Of a stretch of DNA of 42,728 bases, positions 27,139-35,294 are shown piece by piece. This stretch comes from Sphingomonadales bacterium UBA7471 (GTDB lineage: Bacteria > Pseudomonadota > Alphaproteobacteria > Sphingomonadales > Sphingomonadaceae). The notes under the pieces are model-generated. The model was not told the origin of the DNA. It searched no databases and worked only from the letters and a program-made list of their open reading frames with translations. Position numbers and translations under genes: made by a program. How positions within the stretch are numbered: position 1 is the stretch's first letter; every line of letters starts with the position of its first letter. The stretch spans positions 133,307 through 176,034 of the forward strand of contig DLOZ01000024.1 of the NCBI GenBank assembly GCA_002479765.1, in the 5' to 3' direction.

Positions 27139-27594
27139 CTACCGACCCTCACGCGTCGCCTTGCCGAAGACGCGATATTGTTCGTTGCCGACAAAACCGA
27201 ATTTGGAGATGCCGCTACGCTTTACAGAAACCAGGGCCTTATCAACGGTGTCATATGGCGCCGTTGGGGCTGGTTGGAACTGAAGCTCGGGCTCCGGATT
27301 CATTGACGTCGTCCGGACCAGATACTGCTCCATCTGCTGAATCGAAACCGGCGTGCCGTTCCACTGAATTGTGCTGTTCGGAAGAATGATGATCTTGTTG
27401 ATAACAGGATCGATCGGAACTTCCGGTGGTGGCGCATTTGGATCATTGACCGGAAGGTCGATGTTTACGGCGTGCGACACCGGGGGGATGGTGATCATCA
27501 GCATGATGAGGAGAACGAGCATAACGTCGATTAACGGCGTTGTGTTCATTTCCATCATCGGCTGGCCATCATCGTTACCGCCACTCATTGCCAT
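27139..27594 (-). CDS. exbD: ExbD/TolR family biopolymer transport protein (second copy)
   Basis: A 151-residue protein with a short cytoplasmic N-terminus, the ExbD motif MNTTPLIDVMLVLLIMLMIT (Asp at residue 23 carries protons in the single helix), and a periplasmic domain. With ExbB it forms the proton-driven motor for TonB. It is the last gene of the tonB-exbB-exbD-exbD operon, 21 nt after the first exbD. A clear AAGGAG ribosome site precedes ATG 27594. The periplasmic part is unlike that of the first copy, so the two probably form a heteromeric complex or serve different TonB proteins. Confidence 0.88.
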   Translation of the reverse strand: MAMSGGNDDGQPMMEMNTTPLIDVMLVLLIMLMITIPPVSHAVNIDLPVNDPNAPPPEVPIDPVINKIIILPNSTIQWNGTPVSIQQMEQYLVRTTSMNPEPELQFQPAPTAPYDTVDKALVSVKRSGISKFGFVGNEQYRVFGKATREGR

Positions 27595-27615
27595 GATGAT
27601 TGCTCCTTAAATTAC

Positions 27616-28158
27616 TTACTGCACGTTCGCGGTTTCGAACGGCGATGAAATGAAGCCAACACGCGCAAAACCTGCCATCTGCATGGTGTAAATTGCACCA
27701 CCGATGCAACGATAAGGCGTGTTGATATCACCACGAATGTGCGCCTCTGGCAGCATGTCCGGCTCGATCAGGCCAGCCGCAGCGGCTTCTGGGCCACCCA
27801 GCTTTTCAAACTCTGCCTTCAAATGCTTCGCCGCACGATCCACCAACTCAGTTGAGTCGACGGGCGTTACGTTCCAGTAAATACGGCACTCGCCATTCGG
27901 GTTTGCACCTTCATAAGCGGGGTCACCGGGATCACGACCGCCGACATCGGTTGTTGTCACCGACAGAAGAACGTTTTCACGCTTTGCCTTTGTTGGTTCG
28001 AACTTGATGACCGGAAGGTCCATCTTCACTGTCTGGATAGCGACCGGAATTGCGATGAGGAATACGATGAGGAGCACCAGCATAACGTCGACGAGCGGCG
28101 TTGTGTTGATGTCAGACATTGGCGCATCTTCGCCGCCGCCTCCTGAACTGATTGCCAT
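27616..28158 (-). CDS. exbD: ExbD/TolR family biopolymer transport protein (first copy)
   Basis: A 180-residue ExbD with the motif INTTPLVDVMLVLLIVFLIA (Asp near residue 24), then a periplasmic domain longer than in standard ExbD (about 140 residues total). The periplasmic part contains an insertion rich in D, G and P around residues 70-90 (GGRDPGDPAYEGANPNGEC) and two cysteines that might form a disulphide. It lies after exbB, with two hairpins in the 92-nt gap, and before the second exbD. Confidence 0.88.
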   Translation of the reverse strand: MAISSGGGGEDAPMSDINTTPLVDVMLVLLIVFLIAIPVAIQTVKMDLPVIKFEPTKAKRENVLLSVTTTDVGGRDPGDPAYEGANPNGECRIYWNVTPVDSTELVDRAAKHLKAEFEKLGGPEAAAAGLIEPDMLPEAHIRGDINTPYRCIGGAIYTMQMAGFARVGFISSPFETANVQ

Positions 28159-28198
28159 TGGCCAATCCTCTCTAAATAAATTGGGTCAAAAAAGGAGC

Positions 28199-28240
28199 GC
28201 CAGCGGTTGCTGGCGAATGGGCCGCGCCGAAACGCGGCCC
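28199..28240 (-). promoter_or_regulatory. Two intercistronic hairpins between exbB and exbD
   Basis: In the direction of transcription the RNA forms an 8-bp GGGCCGCG/CGCGGCCC stem (28233-28240 with 28219-28226), then a 6-bp GCCAGC/GCTGGC stem, followed by CTCCTTTTTT. This looks like a partial terminator or an RNA-processing site that keeps exbB mRNA above exbD mRNA. Confidence 0.6.
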
Positions 28241-28250
28241 TAACCCAATA

Positions 28251-29009
28251 TTACTTCTTAACTGCAGCAGGTGCTGGCTTACCAGCTGGTGCAGCGGCAG
28301 GAACAGCAGGCTTAACGCGGCCGCCCGAAGAGATGTAACCAAGCACATCGTTCGAGAAGGTCGAAAGGCTACGTGCGATTGTCTTGTTGCGTGCCTGCAA
28401 CCAGTTGTACGCAAGAACAGCAGGAACAGCAACGAACAGACCAATTGCGGTCATGATCAGTGCTTCACCAACTGGGCCAGCGATCTTGCCGATGTCAGCC
28501 TGACCAGCGATACCGATTTTGATCAGCGCCGAGTAGATGCCGATAACCGTACCGAGCAGACCAACGAAAGGAGCTGTTGCACCAACCGTTGCGAGGAATG
28601 GAAGACCGCTTGCAAGCTTGTTGTTAATGGAGTCTTCCGAACGCGCCATCGCGCCGTGCAGCCAGTCATGTGCTTCGACTGGATCAGTCAAAAGGCTATG
28701 CTGCTTTTTAGCTTCGATGCCATCGTCAACGACCTGACGATATGCACTGTTCTTCTCGAGCTTTGCTGCGCCTTCTTCAAGCGTAGCTGCGCGCCAGAAT
28801 TGCGCACGAACGTCCTTATACTGGTTCAGAACCTTCTGCTGTTCAAAAAGCTTCGTGAACATGATGTAGAACGAGAAAACCGACATGATGACCATCACGG
28901 AGAAAATCGCGATGGAAATTGGTCCGCCTTCTTTAAGCGCAGGGATAAGACCGAATTGTGCGGCGGCCTCAGGTGCGGCACCGGCCGCGGTCAGAAACAA
29001 AATCGACAT
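28251..29009 (-). CDS. exbB: ExbB / MotA-TolQ-ExbB proton channel family protein
   Basis: A 252-residue inner-membrane protein of the TonB motor. The first helix is at about residues 29-50, and the conserved ASGLPFLATVGATAPFVGLLGTVIGIYSAL block and GEALIMTAIGLFVAVPAVLAYN helix are the channel-forming TolQ/ExbB core. The N-terminus is a hydrophobic, signal-like segment (AAGAAPEAAAQ), and the C-terminus is a flexible Ala/Pro/Lys tail. GAGAGG precedes the ATG. It lies between tonB and two exbD genes and would energise both TBDRs in this window. Confidence 0.9.
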   Translation of the reverse strand: MSILFLTAAGAAPEAAAQFGLIPALKEGGPISIAIFSVMVIMSVFSFYIMFTKLFEQQKVLNQYKDVRAQFWRAATLEEGAAKLEKNSAYRQVVDDGIEAKKQHSLLTDPVEAHDWLHGAMARSEDSINNKLASGLPFLATVGATAPFVGLLGTVIGIYSALIKIGIAGQADIGKIAGPVGEALIMTAIGLFVAVPAVLAYNWLQARNKTIARSLSTFSNDVLGYISSGGRVKPAVPAAAPAGKPAPAAVKK

Positions 29010-29049
29010 TTTAACTACCTCTCAAAAAATATTACTTGCTAGCAAATGA

Positions 29050-29082
29050 GGCCCGGAACCAAGGCTCCCCCCATACCGGGCC
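29050..29082. promoter_or_regulatory. Hairpin in the tonB-exbB spacer
   Basis: GGCCCGG (29050-29056) pairs with CCGGGCC (29076-29082). In the mRNA it follows the tonB stop. No U-run follows, so it is more likely an RNA-stability or processing element than a terminator. Confidence 0.5.
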
Positions 29083-29088
29083 AAAAAA

Positions 29089-29736
29089 TTATTTCGGTAT
29101 CTGCCACCGTACACGGTTTGAATAAGAACCTTGAACCTTTTCGCCATTACGAACGGCGGGTTCAAAGCGCGCACGGCGCTTCACGTTGGTGCAGGTAGCC
29201 GCATCAAGATCAGCGTGGCCGCTGGACTGCGTAACTTGGCAATCAATGACACGACCATCAACACCGATAGTAACGCGGAAGCCAGTGGTACCCTCACGTT
29301 CCTGCTGCAAAGCACGCGACGGATAGTCATTCGTGTTTGCCCAGTTGCCTGGGTTGCCCCGTGGCTTCGCTTCAGCAGTCGGACCTGCTGGAGGCGGCGG
29401 AGGCGCTGGTGGCGCAGCTGTTGGTACGATTGGAGCCGCAGGCGGCGGCGTATCAACCGTACGAACCGTTGGCGGCGGTGTCACCGTCACCACCATTGGC
29501 GGAGGCGAAACGACCGGAGGCTCGATTTGCTTCTCTGGCTCTGGTGGTGGTTCTTCTTCTTCGGGTGGTTCTTCTTCTTTCACGTCGACCACGGTCATCT
29601 TTTCCTTGATCGCGACGACCGCATCATATGCGAGGCCAGTCACCAAGGCATAACCGAGGAAAGCGTGAAGAAGGAGTACAATGACGACAGAAACCAAACG
29701 GTTTGTGCTCATCCCATCTTGATCAGCATATGCCAT
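29089..29736 (-). CDS. tonB: TonB energy transducer
   Basis: A 215-residue TonB: a short cytoplasmic tail, one helix (about residues 13-34, with the conserved His in LLLHAFLGYA), a Glu/Pro-rich then Pro-rich periplasmic linker (about 50-125), and the C-terminal TonB domain with YPSRALQQEREGTTGFRVTIGVDGRV and ending RVRWQIPK. It transmits force from ExbB/ExbD to TBDR TonB boxes. It is the first gene of the operon with exbB and two exbD genes. AGGAGA lies about 11 nt before ATG 29736. Confidence 0.92.
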   Translation of the reverse strand: MAYADQDGMSTNRLVSVVIVLLLHAFLGYALVTGLAYDAVVAIKEKMTVVDVKEEEPPEEEEPPPEPEKQIEPPVVSPPPMVVTVTPPPTVRTVDTPPPAAPIVPTAAPPAPPPPPAGPTAEAKPRGNPGNWANTNDYPSRALQQEREGTTGFRVTIGVDGRVIDCQVTQSSGHADLDAATCTNVKRRARFEPAVRNGEKVQGSYSNRVRWQIPK

Positions 29737-29919
29737 GCGGAAACAACTCTCCTACCTTCAAAACAAAATAGTACACTAAGGGCGCACCTTTTACCGTGCC
29801 CCAAAGAACCCTCGCGATATCGAAATCTATTTTTTTTTACTCGATTCATCGACGCATTAGCCAACCCTCACAGGCCAAGCAATCCGGATTCTGCGATTCA
29901 TACGCAATTCATGGACAGG

Positions 29920-29947
29920 TTCACAATATGCTACAATGTGATATACG
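29920..29947 (+). promoter_or_regulatory. Candidate promoter of the secreted hypothetical gene
   Basis: TTCACA (29920-29925), 16 nt, TATACG (29942-29947) fits a sigma-70 promoter about 40 nt before the start at 29989. It is a weak inference. Confidence 0.35.
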
Positions 29948-29988
29948 CAAAACCGGCGTCGCACGTCGGTTTCAGGAAGGGATGTTTA

Positions 29989-30843
29989 ATGCGAATTTCG
30001 CAAGCGAAAGTAATTTTATGCTTGGTTTTGATGGGCTTGGGCAATTCCGCATCTGCCCAACCTGCGGCCACCCTGCCACCTGCACTTGCCATTGAAGCTG
30101 AAACTGCGAGTTATTCGGATGTTGCCGATTTGGTCGTCATTTCGCCCCTGATCATTGATGTTACGGTCCGCAAAGCTGCTAAAGTTGCCCCTGAACAAGC
30201 CATAGGCGTCCCCGTATCGCTTCAGCGTATGCTGATCGAAGCGGATGTTATGGCGTTGATTCGCGGCGAAGGCGGCATTGCCGACCGCGTCCTTTTTGTG
30301 CTGGATGTGCCCAAGGATTCGAAGGGCAAAGTGCCCAAATTGAAAAAACAGCGGTTGTTCCTATTTGGTAGCCCCGTTGCGGGCCGAACAAGCGAAATCC
30401 GTTTGTCGCGACCCAACGCGCTTGCAAATTTCAGCCCGGCAAATGATGCTTTGGTCCGCCGCATCACCCAAGAAGCTGTGCTGCGTGATGCACCGCAACG
30501 CATCATAGGTGTCGCCAGTGCTTTCCATAGCCCAGGAACGGTCCTCGGCGAGGGCGAAACACAGATTTTCCTGAAGACCGAAAAGGAACAGCCAGTGTCA
30601 CTGACGGTTCTTAGCCGGCCGAATCAGCAAAAGCAGTGGGCGGTATCGACAGCCGAAGTCATCGATTCCTCTGCGACCGCGCCGGAACGATTCACATTGC
30701 TGTGGTATCGCCTAGCCTGCGGCCTACCGCGCAGCCTTCCCACCGACCGCATTGAAACAGCGGGCGGTCAAGACGCAGAGCGTGCGCAAGCGGACTATAA
30801 ATTTATCATCGATGCACTTGGGCCATGTGGCCGTAAGCGTTAG
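29989..30843 (+). CDS. Secreted hypothetical protein
   Basis: A 284-residue protein with a signal peptide (VILCLVLMGLGNSASA|Q) and no recognised domain. The mature part starts LPPALAIEAETASYSDVADLVVISPLIIDVTVRKA and continues as a mixed alpha/beta sequence with a late CGLPRSLP and CGRKR, so one disulphide is possible. I recall similar secreted proteins in Sphingomonadales but cannot name a function. The ATG at 29989 has CAGGAAGGG upstream; the longer open frame, starting at 29131, runs antisense through tonB and is rejected. It lies convergent to the adenosyltransferase gene, with 30 nt between stops. Confidence 0.75.
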   Translation: MRISQAKVILCLVLMGLGNSASAQPAATLPPALAIEAETASYSDVADLVVISPLIIDVTVRKAAKVAPEQAIGVPVSLQRMLIEADVMALIRGEGGIADRVLFVLDVPKDSKGKVPKLKKQRLFLFGSPVAGRTSEIRLSRPNALANFSPANDALVRRITQEAVLRDAPQRIIGVASAFHSPGTVLGEGETQIFLKTEKEQPVSLTVLSRPNQQKQWAVSTAEVIDSSATAPERFTLLWYRLACGLPRSLPTDRIETAGGQDAERAQADYKFIIDALGPCGRKR

Positions 30844-30873
30844 CGGCTGCAAATCAGTGCGTGCCCTCCGCGC

Positions 30874-31455
30874 TCACCGCGATGCGCCGGGTACCCACAT
30901 GATATCACCACCGCGCGTCGAATTGATCAGGCGGCACAGCACGAACAGATAGTCGGACAGGCGGTTGATGTAGTTCAACGCCTGTGGGTTTATTGAAACG
31001 TCCAGCGATGCCGCAACCAGCGCCCGTTCGGCACGGCGTGAAATGGCGCGCGCCATATGCATATGCGCTGCTGCCAAGCTGCCGCCGGGCAAAATGAAAC
31101 TGGTCAACGGCGGAAGCTGCTCGTTGGCTTTATCAATCGCTGCCTCAAGCCATTCAACTTGGGATGACACAATCCGCAATTCCATCGGCGATGGTTCAAA
31201 GCTTTCGCCGGGCGTTGCGATATCGGCACCCAGATCAAACAGGTCGTTCTGGATACGTCGCAATTCAGCGACCAAAGGCGTTTCGCCCTCATCCGCTGTC
31301 AGTGCCTGAAGCGCTACACCAAGCGCGCTGTTGGTTTCATCAACTTCGCCAATGGCATGTAAGCGCGTATTGGTCTTGGACACGCGCGAGCCATCGACGA
31401 GGCCAGTGGTCCCGTCATCACCGGTGCGTGTGTAAATCTTGTTGAGCTTGACCAT
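30874..31455 (-). CDS. Cob(I)yrinic acid a,c-diamide adenosyltransferase, PduO type
   Basis: A 193-residue ATP:corrinoid adenosyltransferase that makes adenosylcobalamin from cob(I)alamin and ATP. The N-terminal KIYTRTGDDGTTGL loop binds ATP, and FILPGG, then RAISRRAERALV and NYINRLSDYLFVLCR are the trimer/active-site helices of PduO/MMAB-type enzymes. It is downstream of the HIG1-type gene with a 16-nt gap, so the two are probably co-transcribed. No cobalamin biosynthetic gene is visible here; salvage use is likely. Confidence 0.92.
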   Translation of the reverse strand: MVKLNKIYTRTGDDGTTGLVDGSRVSKTNTRLHAIGEVDETNSALGVALQALTADEGETPLVAELRRIQNDLFDLGADIATPGESFEPSPMELRIVSSQVEWLEAAIDKANEQLPPLTSFILPGGSLAAAHMHMARAISRRAERALVAASLDVSINPQALNYINRLSDYLFVLCRLINSTRGGDIMWVPGASR

Positions 31456-31471
31456 GTCTGACGCCGCCCGC

Positions 31472-31699
31472 TTATTGCGAGCCGGCGACCAAGACGAGCA
31501 CAGCCAGCAATACGATAGTAATGGCCTGCCATTTGACGCGGGCGAACATCATCTTGTTCTGCACGGTGAGCGATTTGGGCAGGCCCGCCTCATCAACATC
31601 TGCTGGTCGCAAATTGGCGAACGCATGAAGGCCACGGATAAGTGCAAATGCCACGGCACCAGCGGCGCCAATGGTGAGGAGAACCAGCAAAATAGTCAT
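31472..31699 (-). CDS. HIG1-domain twin-transmembrane protein
   Basis: A 75-residue protein with two membrane helices (about residues 2-24 and 54-73) and a short central loop QNKMMFARVKWQ, which fits HIG1/Rcf-type small proteins linked to respiratory complexes. Function in bacteria is mostly unproven. It precedes the adenosyltransferase gene by 16 nt. Confidence 0.75.
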   Translation of the reverse strand: MTILLVLLTIGAAGAVAFALIRGLHAFANLRPADVDEAGLPKSLTVQNKMMFARVKWQAITIVLLAVLVLVAGSQ

Positions 31700-31742
31700 C
31701 GGGAGAGATCCTTGTCCGGGGCCAATACCCCGCTGCGCCTAT

Positions 31743-32669
31743 TTAGGCATGAGATAGCGAGATTCCAAGCGGTAGCGTTCCCTGACGCAAATTATTAATA
31801 AGTCCGTCGCCGCATTCTCCCGCCAACCGCCGGTCCGACAGCGCAGGGGAGGATTTGCTCTTCGCCAGCTTTTCACCGCTCGCGTCCACCAGCAGCGGAT
31901 GGTGCCAATATGTGGGTTCAGGCAAATCCAACAGTTTCTGCAACAGCCTATGAATGGCGGTATATCCGAAAAGGTCTTGGCCACGCACGACATACGACAC
32001 GCCATCGGCGGCATCGTCGATGGTTGCGGCCAGATGGTATGATGCGGGTGCGTCTTTGCGCCACAGAACAACATCGCCAAATGCCATTGGGTCCGCAAAT
32101 TGCGGTCCGGCCGCCAAATCCATCCAACGTAACAGCCCTGCCCGCGCCGCCGCTTTGGCCATATCAATCCGCAAGCTGTGTGGCACGGAAGGGTCAATGT
32201 CGCTGTCCCGGCACGTTCCGGGATAATGCGGGCCGTCCGGACCATGCGGCACCGGCTTATGTTTCAGCGCATGGGCAATATCGCTTCGCGTACAGATGCA
32301 GCGGTATAGCAGCCCGTCCGCGATCAACTGGTCACGCGCCACTTCATATCTTTCAATGTTCTGCGATTGAAATTGCACTGGGCCGTCGTGATGAAGCCCA
32401 AGCCAATCCATATCCGACATGATCGCCGCGACATGCTCGGCACGGCTGCGTGTTCCGTCAATATCTTCAATCCGCAGGTGGAACTGACCATCCAAAGCCC
32501 GCGCAAAATCATGCGCGCATAATGCGGAAAAAGCATGCCCCAGGTGCAATCGTCCATTGGGACTCGGCGCGAACCGCGTCGCCACTGCACCATCATATTG
32601 CGGCAGTGCAGGCAGATATTGGTTCAAAAACTCGTCCACACGCAAAAACATATCCCCAAATAATACCAT
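31743..32669 (-). CDS. gluQ: Glutamyl-Q tRNA(Asp) synthetase
   Basis: A 308-residue truncated paralogue of glutamyl-tRNA synthetase that places glutamate on the queuosine base of tRNA(Asp). The HIGH-type motif is FAPSPNGRLHLGHAF (about residues 32-46), LRIEDID follows, YRCICTR is a zinc-site remnant, and the KMSKS-type loop is KLAKSKSS. The anticodon-binding domain of GltX is absent and the length fits GluQRS. Start choice is unsure: ATG 32669 or ATG 32651, neither with a good ribosome site. Confidence 0.92.
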   Translation of the reverse strand: MVLFGDMFLRVDEFLNQYLPALPQYDGAVATRFAPSPNGRLHLGHAFSALCAHDFARALDGQFHLRIEDIDGTRSRAEHVAAIMSDMDWLGLHHDGPVQFQSQNIERYEVARDQLIADGLLYRCICTRSDIAHALKHKPVPHGPDGPHYPGTCRDSDIDPSVPHSLRIDMAKAAARAGLLRWMDLAAGPQFADPMAFGDVVLWRKDAPASYHLAATIDDAADGVSYVVRGQDLFGYTAIHRLLQKLLDLPEPTYWHHPLLVDASGEKLAKSKSSPALSDRRLAGECGDGLINNLRQGTLPLGISLSHA

Positions 32670-32788
32670 ATACAGTGTGTTTGCCCTCTTGACGTCACCA
32701 TATGTGCAAATAGGTTGATGACTGTCAGATTGCTGTAACGTTGATACGCTTAAAGCATGTATGACATAAAGGGGGTAGGGTTCGACTT

Positions 32789-33373
32789 ATGTTGCATACC
32801 GGAACTTTCGAAGCAGCGGGCCGCGCAAGGCACCCGGAAAACTGCCCGGCATTGGTGCTGAATGCAGATTATACGCCGTTGAGCTATTATCCATTAAGCT
32901 TATGGCCATGGCAAACCGCCATTAAAGCGGTGTTCCTCGACAAGGTCGACATCGTTTCCAACTATGACCGGTATGTCCATAGCCCAAGGCTGGACATGAA
33001 AATCCCTTCGGTTATTGCGCTGCGCCAATATGTGAAGCCATCGGAATATCCGGCATTCACCCGCTTCAACCTATTCCTGCGTGACAAGTTTGAATGCCAA
33101 TATTGCGGATCGGGCGACAATCTCACCTTTGATCATATCGTTCCGCGCCGTTTGGGCGGTATCACCAGCTGGGAAAATGTCACCACGGCCTGCCTGCACT
33201 GCAACCTGAAAAAAGGCGGCCGCACACCACAGCAAGCGCATATGCAACTGAACATGGCCGCAATCCGCCCCACCAGCTGGCAATTGCAAGACAGGGGCCG
33301 TGCTTTCCCGCCGAACCATCTGCACGAAACATGGCACGACTGGTTATATTGGGATATTGAGCTGCAGAGTTAA
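32789..33373 (+). CDS. HNH endonuclease
   Basis: A 194-residue protein with an HNH nuclease fold: FECQYCG and CLHCNLKKGG form the zinc-binding cysteine pairs and DHIVPRRLGG carries the catalytic histidine (FDHIVPR). The N-terminal half is the VLNADYTPLSYYPLSLWPWQTAIKAVF type found in a widely conserved single-copy bacterial HNH family, whose role is not known to me; it is not a homing or phage enzyme by context. GGGGGTAGGG lies upstream of ATG 32789. It converges with the 2Fe-2S gene, with 2 nt between stops. Confidence 0.88.
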   Translation: MLHTGTFEAAGRARHPENCPALVLNADYTPLSYYPLSLWPWQTAIKAVFLDKVDIVSNYDRYVHSPRLDMKIPSVIALRQYVKPSEYPAFTRFNLFLRDKFECQYCGSGDNLTFDHIVPRRLGGITSWENVTTACLHCNLKKGGRTPQQAHMQLNMAAIRPTSWQLQDRGRAFPPNHLHETWHDWLYWDIELQS

Positions 33374-33375
33374 GC

Positions 33376-33915
33376 TTAATCGGTCACCGTCAGCGCAGGA
33401 ACCGCCCGCGCTGCATCTTCAGGTGTAATGCCCGGCGGTGGCGCAGCCGCGATACGTTCTTCGCCGCGCATAACGCGTCCGGCCCGTTTAATGGCGTCGC
33501 GAAGGCGTGGATACACGCCGCAACGGCACAAGTTCCTGATGGCCGCATCGATTTCTTCATCGATGGGGTTGTTGTTTTTCTTAAGCAACACCGCGCCTGC
33601 CATGATGATACCCGGAATGCAAAAGCCGCATTGCGGCACGTTGCTGGCGACAAACGCCTGTTGCAGCGGATGGCTACGATCGCGGCTGAGGCCTTCGATC
33701 GTGGTTACAAAGCGCCCTTCAGCTTCGGCAATCGTAACCAGGCAAGACCGTATCGCTTCCCCGTCGACCTCCACAATGCACGCACCGCAATCGCCATTGC
33801 CGCATCCATATTTGGTTCCGGTCAAGTTCGACGCATCACGCAAAGCCCACAAAAGCGGCGTTTGCGGATCCATTTTATATTGGACCGGGCGATCATTGAC
33901 TGTGAATTTGGTCAT
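33376..33915 (-). CDS. (2Fe-2S)-binding small subunit of a molybdenum hydroxylase
   Basis: A 179-residue protein with the two iron-sulphur domains of IorA/CoxS-type subunits: a plant-ferredoxin-type cluster (CGNGDCGAC..C, near residues 38-58) and a helical cluster domain (CGFCIPG...CRCG, near 96-130). It normally carries electrons from a molybdopterin large subunit such as isoquinoline 1-oxidoreductase beta. No large-subunit gene is present on either side in this window. The C-terminus is a 35-residue tail past the usual end. It lies downstream of the class II aldolase on the same strand (40-nt gap). Confidence 0.85.
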   Translation of the reverse strand: MTKFTVNDRPVQYKMDPQTPLLWALRDASNLTGTKYGCGNGDCGACIVEVDGEAIRSCLVTIAEAEGRFVTTIEGLSRDRSHPLQQAFVASNVPQCGFCIPGIIMAGAVLLKKNNNPIDEEIDAAIRNLCRCGVYPRLRDAIKRAGRVMRGEERIAAAPPPGITPEDAARAVPALTVTD

Positions 33916-33955
33916 GCAGCCCCATTATACGCGCGATGCGGGTTGCAGCGAAGTT

Positions 33956-34720
33956 TTAATCCCGCCAGCTTTTATCGATCTGGTCAACCTTGCGCACCAT
34001 TGCGTCAAATTCAACGCGGCCCGAACCGCCGGGGGGCGATGCCATATACAGGTCGCGCTGGTGCACCGCGATGACTTCAGGCGGCACCATGATTGGTTTG
34101 CCCATTTGCACTGTCGCAATTTGTTGCTCGCACGCACGCTGCAACGCCCAATATCGCACAAATGCATCCGGCAATGTCTTACCCATCACGACAGGACCGT
34201 GATTTTTCAGCATCAATATCCGCTTGTCGCCTAGATTTTGGACCAATCGCGTGCCTTCTTCCTCACGCACGGTCACGCCCTCAAAGTCATGGTAAGCCAA
34301 TTGCCCCGCAAAGTTGCAGGCGTAAAAATTGATTGGCTGCAATCCGCCCTCAACGCTGCACACGGCAACCGTGGCAGTTGTGTGGGTATGGATGATGGCA
34401 TGGGCATCGGGCAAAGTGCGATGGAACAGGCTATGCTGGACAAAGCCCGCCTTATTGACGTGCCATGGGTTATCGGCATCGATCTTATTTCCATCAATGT
34501 CGATCTTGATCAGGCTCGACGCGGTGATCTCACCAAAGTGCATGCCATAAGGATTGATCAGAAACGCGCCATCTTCGTCCGGCACCTTCACCGTAATGTG
34601 GTTAAACACCAGTTCGTCCCAACCGAACATCGAAAAAATGCGATAGCAGGCAGCAAGCTCCTGACGCGCGGTCCATTCGGCTTCGCTATATTTGCTGTTC
34701 GACTTCAATTGGGTTGCCAT
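33956..34720 (-). CDS. Class II aldolase/adducin family protein
   Basis: A 254-residue zinc-dependent aldolase-fold protein (fuculose/rhamnulose-phosphate aldolase superfamily). HTHTTAT and KNHGPVVMG carry the metal histidines; SMFGWDELVFNHITVKVP is the typical substrate-binding start and NPYGMHFGEI follows. It may act on a sugar phosphate or on another substrate; family members near the adducin branch are often of unknown function. ATG 34720 has AGGAGA 7 nt upstream; the longer form from 34771 is not needed. Confidence 0.85.
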   Translation of the reverse strand: MATQLKSNSKYSEAEWTARQELAACYRIFSMFGWDELVFNHITVKVPDEDGAFLINPYGMHFGEITASSLIKIDIDGNKIDADNPWHVNKAGFVQHSLFHRTLPDAHAIIHTHTTATVAVCSVEGGLQPINFYACNFAGQLAYHDFEGVTVREEEGTRLVQNLGDKRILMLKNHGPVVMGKTLPDAFVRYWALQRACEQQIATVQMGKPIMVPPEVIAVHQRDLYMASPPGGSGRVEFDAMVRKVDQIDKSWRD

Positions 34721-34885
34721 GCGCACTCTCCTGCTCATTCGTTGCGTTGCTTTATGAAACGAACATTGCACGAGGGCAAGGGGTTGGGCGCAGCAAAAAG
34801 GCCGACGGATTTCTCTATCCTCGTGCTTAAAAGCGCCATTTTCGCTTGATATTTGGAGGCGACCTAGTTAGGGGCCACCTCAACA

Positions 34886-34905
34886 CGCCGCCTGTGAACG
34901 CGGCG
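34886..34905 (+). promoter_or_regulatory. Hairpin in the rpsU leader
   Basis: CGCCGC (34886-34891) and GCGGCG (34900-34905) form a 6-bp stem followed by ATTTTCGTTTTT, which resembles a terminator. It precedes rpsU by about 70 nt, so it could be an attenuator in the rpsU leader rather than the end of an upstream gene, since the upstream gene is on the other strand. Confidence 0.5.
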
Positions 34906-34977
34906 ATTTTCGTTTTTAGCCTTTCAAAGTGGCGGTTTTAAGCCATTTTGCCGATTCGATCCGGAGTTGAGTTTTTT

Positions 34978-35184
34978 ATGCAGATCATGGTTCGCGACAA
35001 TAATGTTGATCAAGCCCTACGCGCGCTCAAGAAGAAGCTGCAGCGTGAAGGCGTGTATCGCGAAATGAAGCTGCGTCGTCACTTTGAAAAGCCATCGGAA
35101 AAGCGTGCCCGTGAAAAGGCCGCTGCTGTTCGTCGTGCCCGCAAGATGGAGCGCAAGCAGCAGGAACGTGACGGCGCGAAATAA
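34978..35184 (+). CDS. rpsU: 30S ribosomal protein bS21
   Basis: A 68-residue, very basic protein matching bS21: MQIMVRDNNVDQALRALKKKLQREG followed by the coiled-coil-like Lys/Arg/Glu tail. It helps mRNA 5'-end binding on the small subunit. The start at 34978 matches the family's MQIxVRDNN beginning. GGAG lies 12 nt before the ATG. A terminator follows at 35207. Confidence 0.95.
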   Translation: MQIMVRDNNVDQALRALKKKLQREGVYREMKLRRHFEKPSEKRAREKAAAVRRARKMERKQQERDGAK

Positions 35185-35206
35185 GCGTCTGCGACCCGCA
35201 ACAAGG

Positions 35207-35232
35207 AAGGCGCCTTTTACGGCGCTTTTTTT
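35207..35232 (+). terminator. Rho-independent terminator after rpsU
   Basis: AAGGCGCC (35207-35214) pairs with GGCGCTTT (35221-35228) around a 6-nt loop and runs into a 7-base T tract. Confidence 0.85.
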
Positions 35233-35294
35233 GTGTCTGGAATCCCTGCTAGTTTCTGCTAGTCACCGCGCAACTTAGCCAACAGGAAATGTGT

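Noticed and set aside
29131..29988. A long open frame running from 29131 into the secreted hypothetical gene
   Set aside because: The first 286 codons are antisense to tonB and read as Arg/Trp/Phe-rich nonsense; the real start with ribosome site and signal peptide is at 29989.
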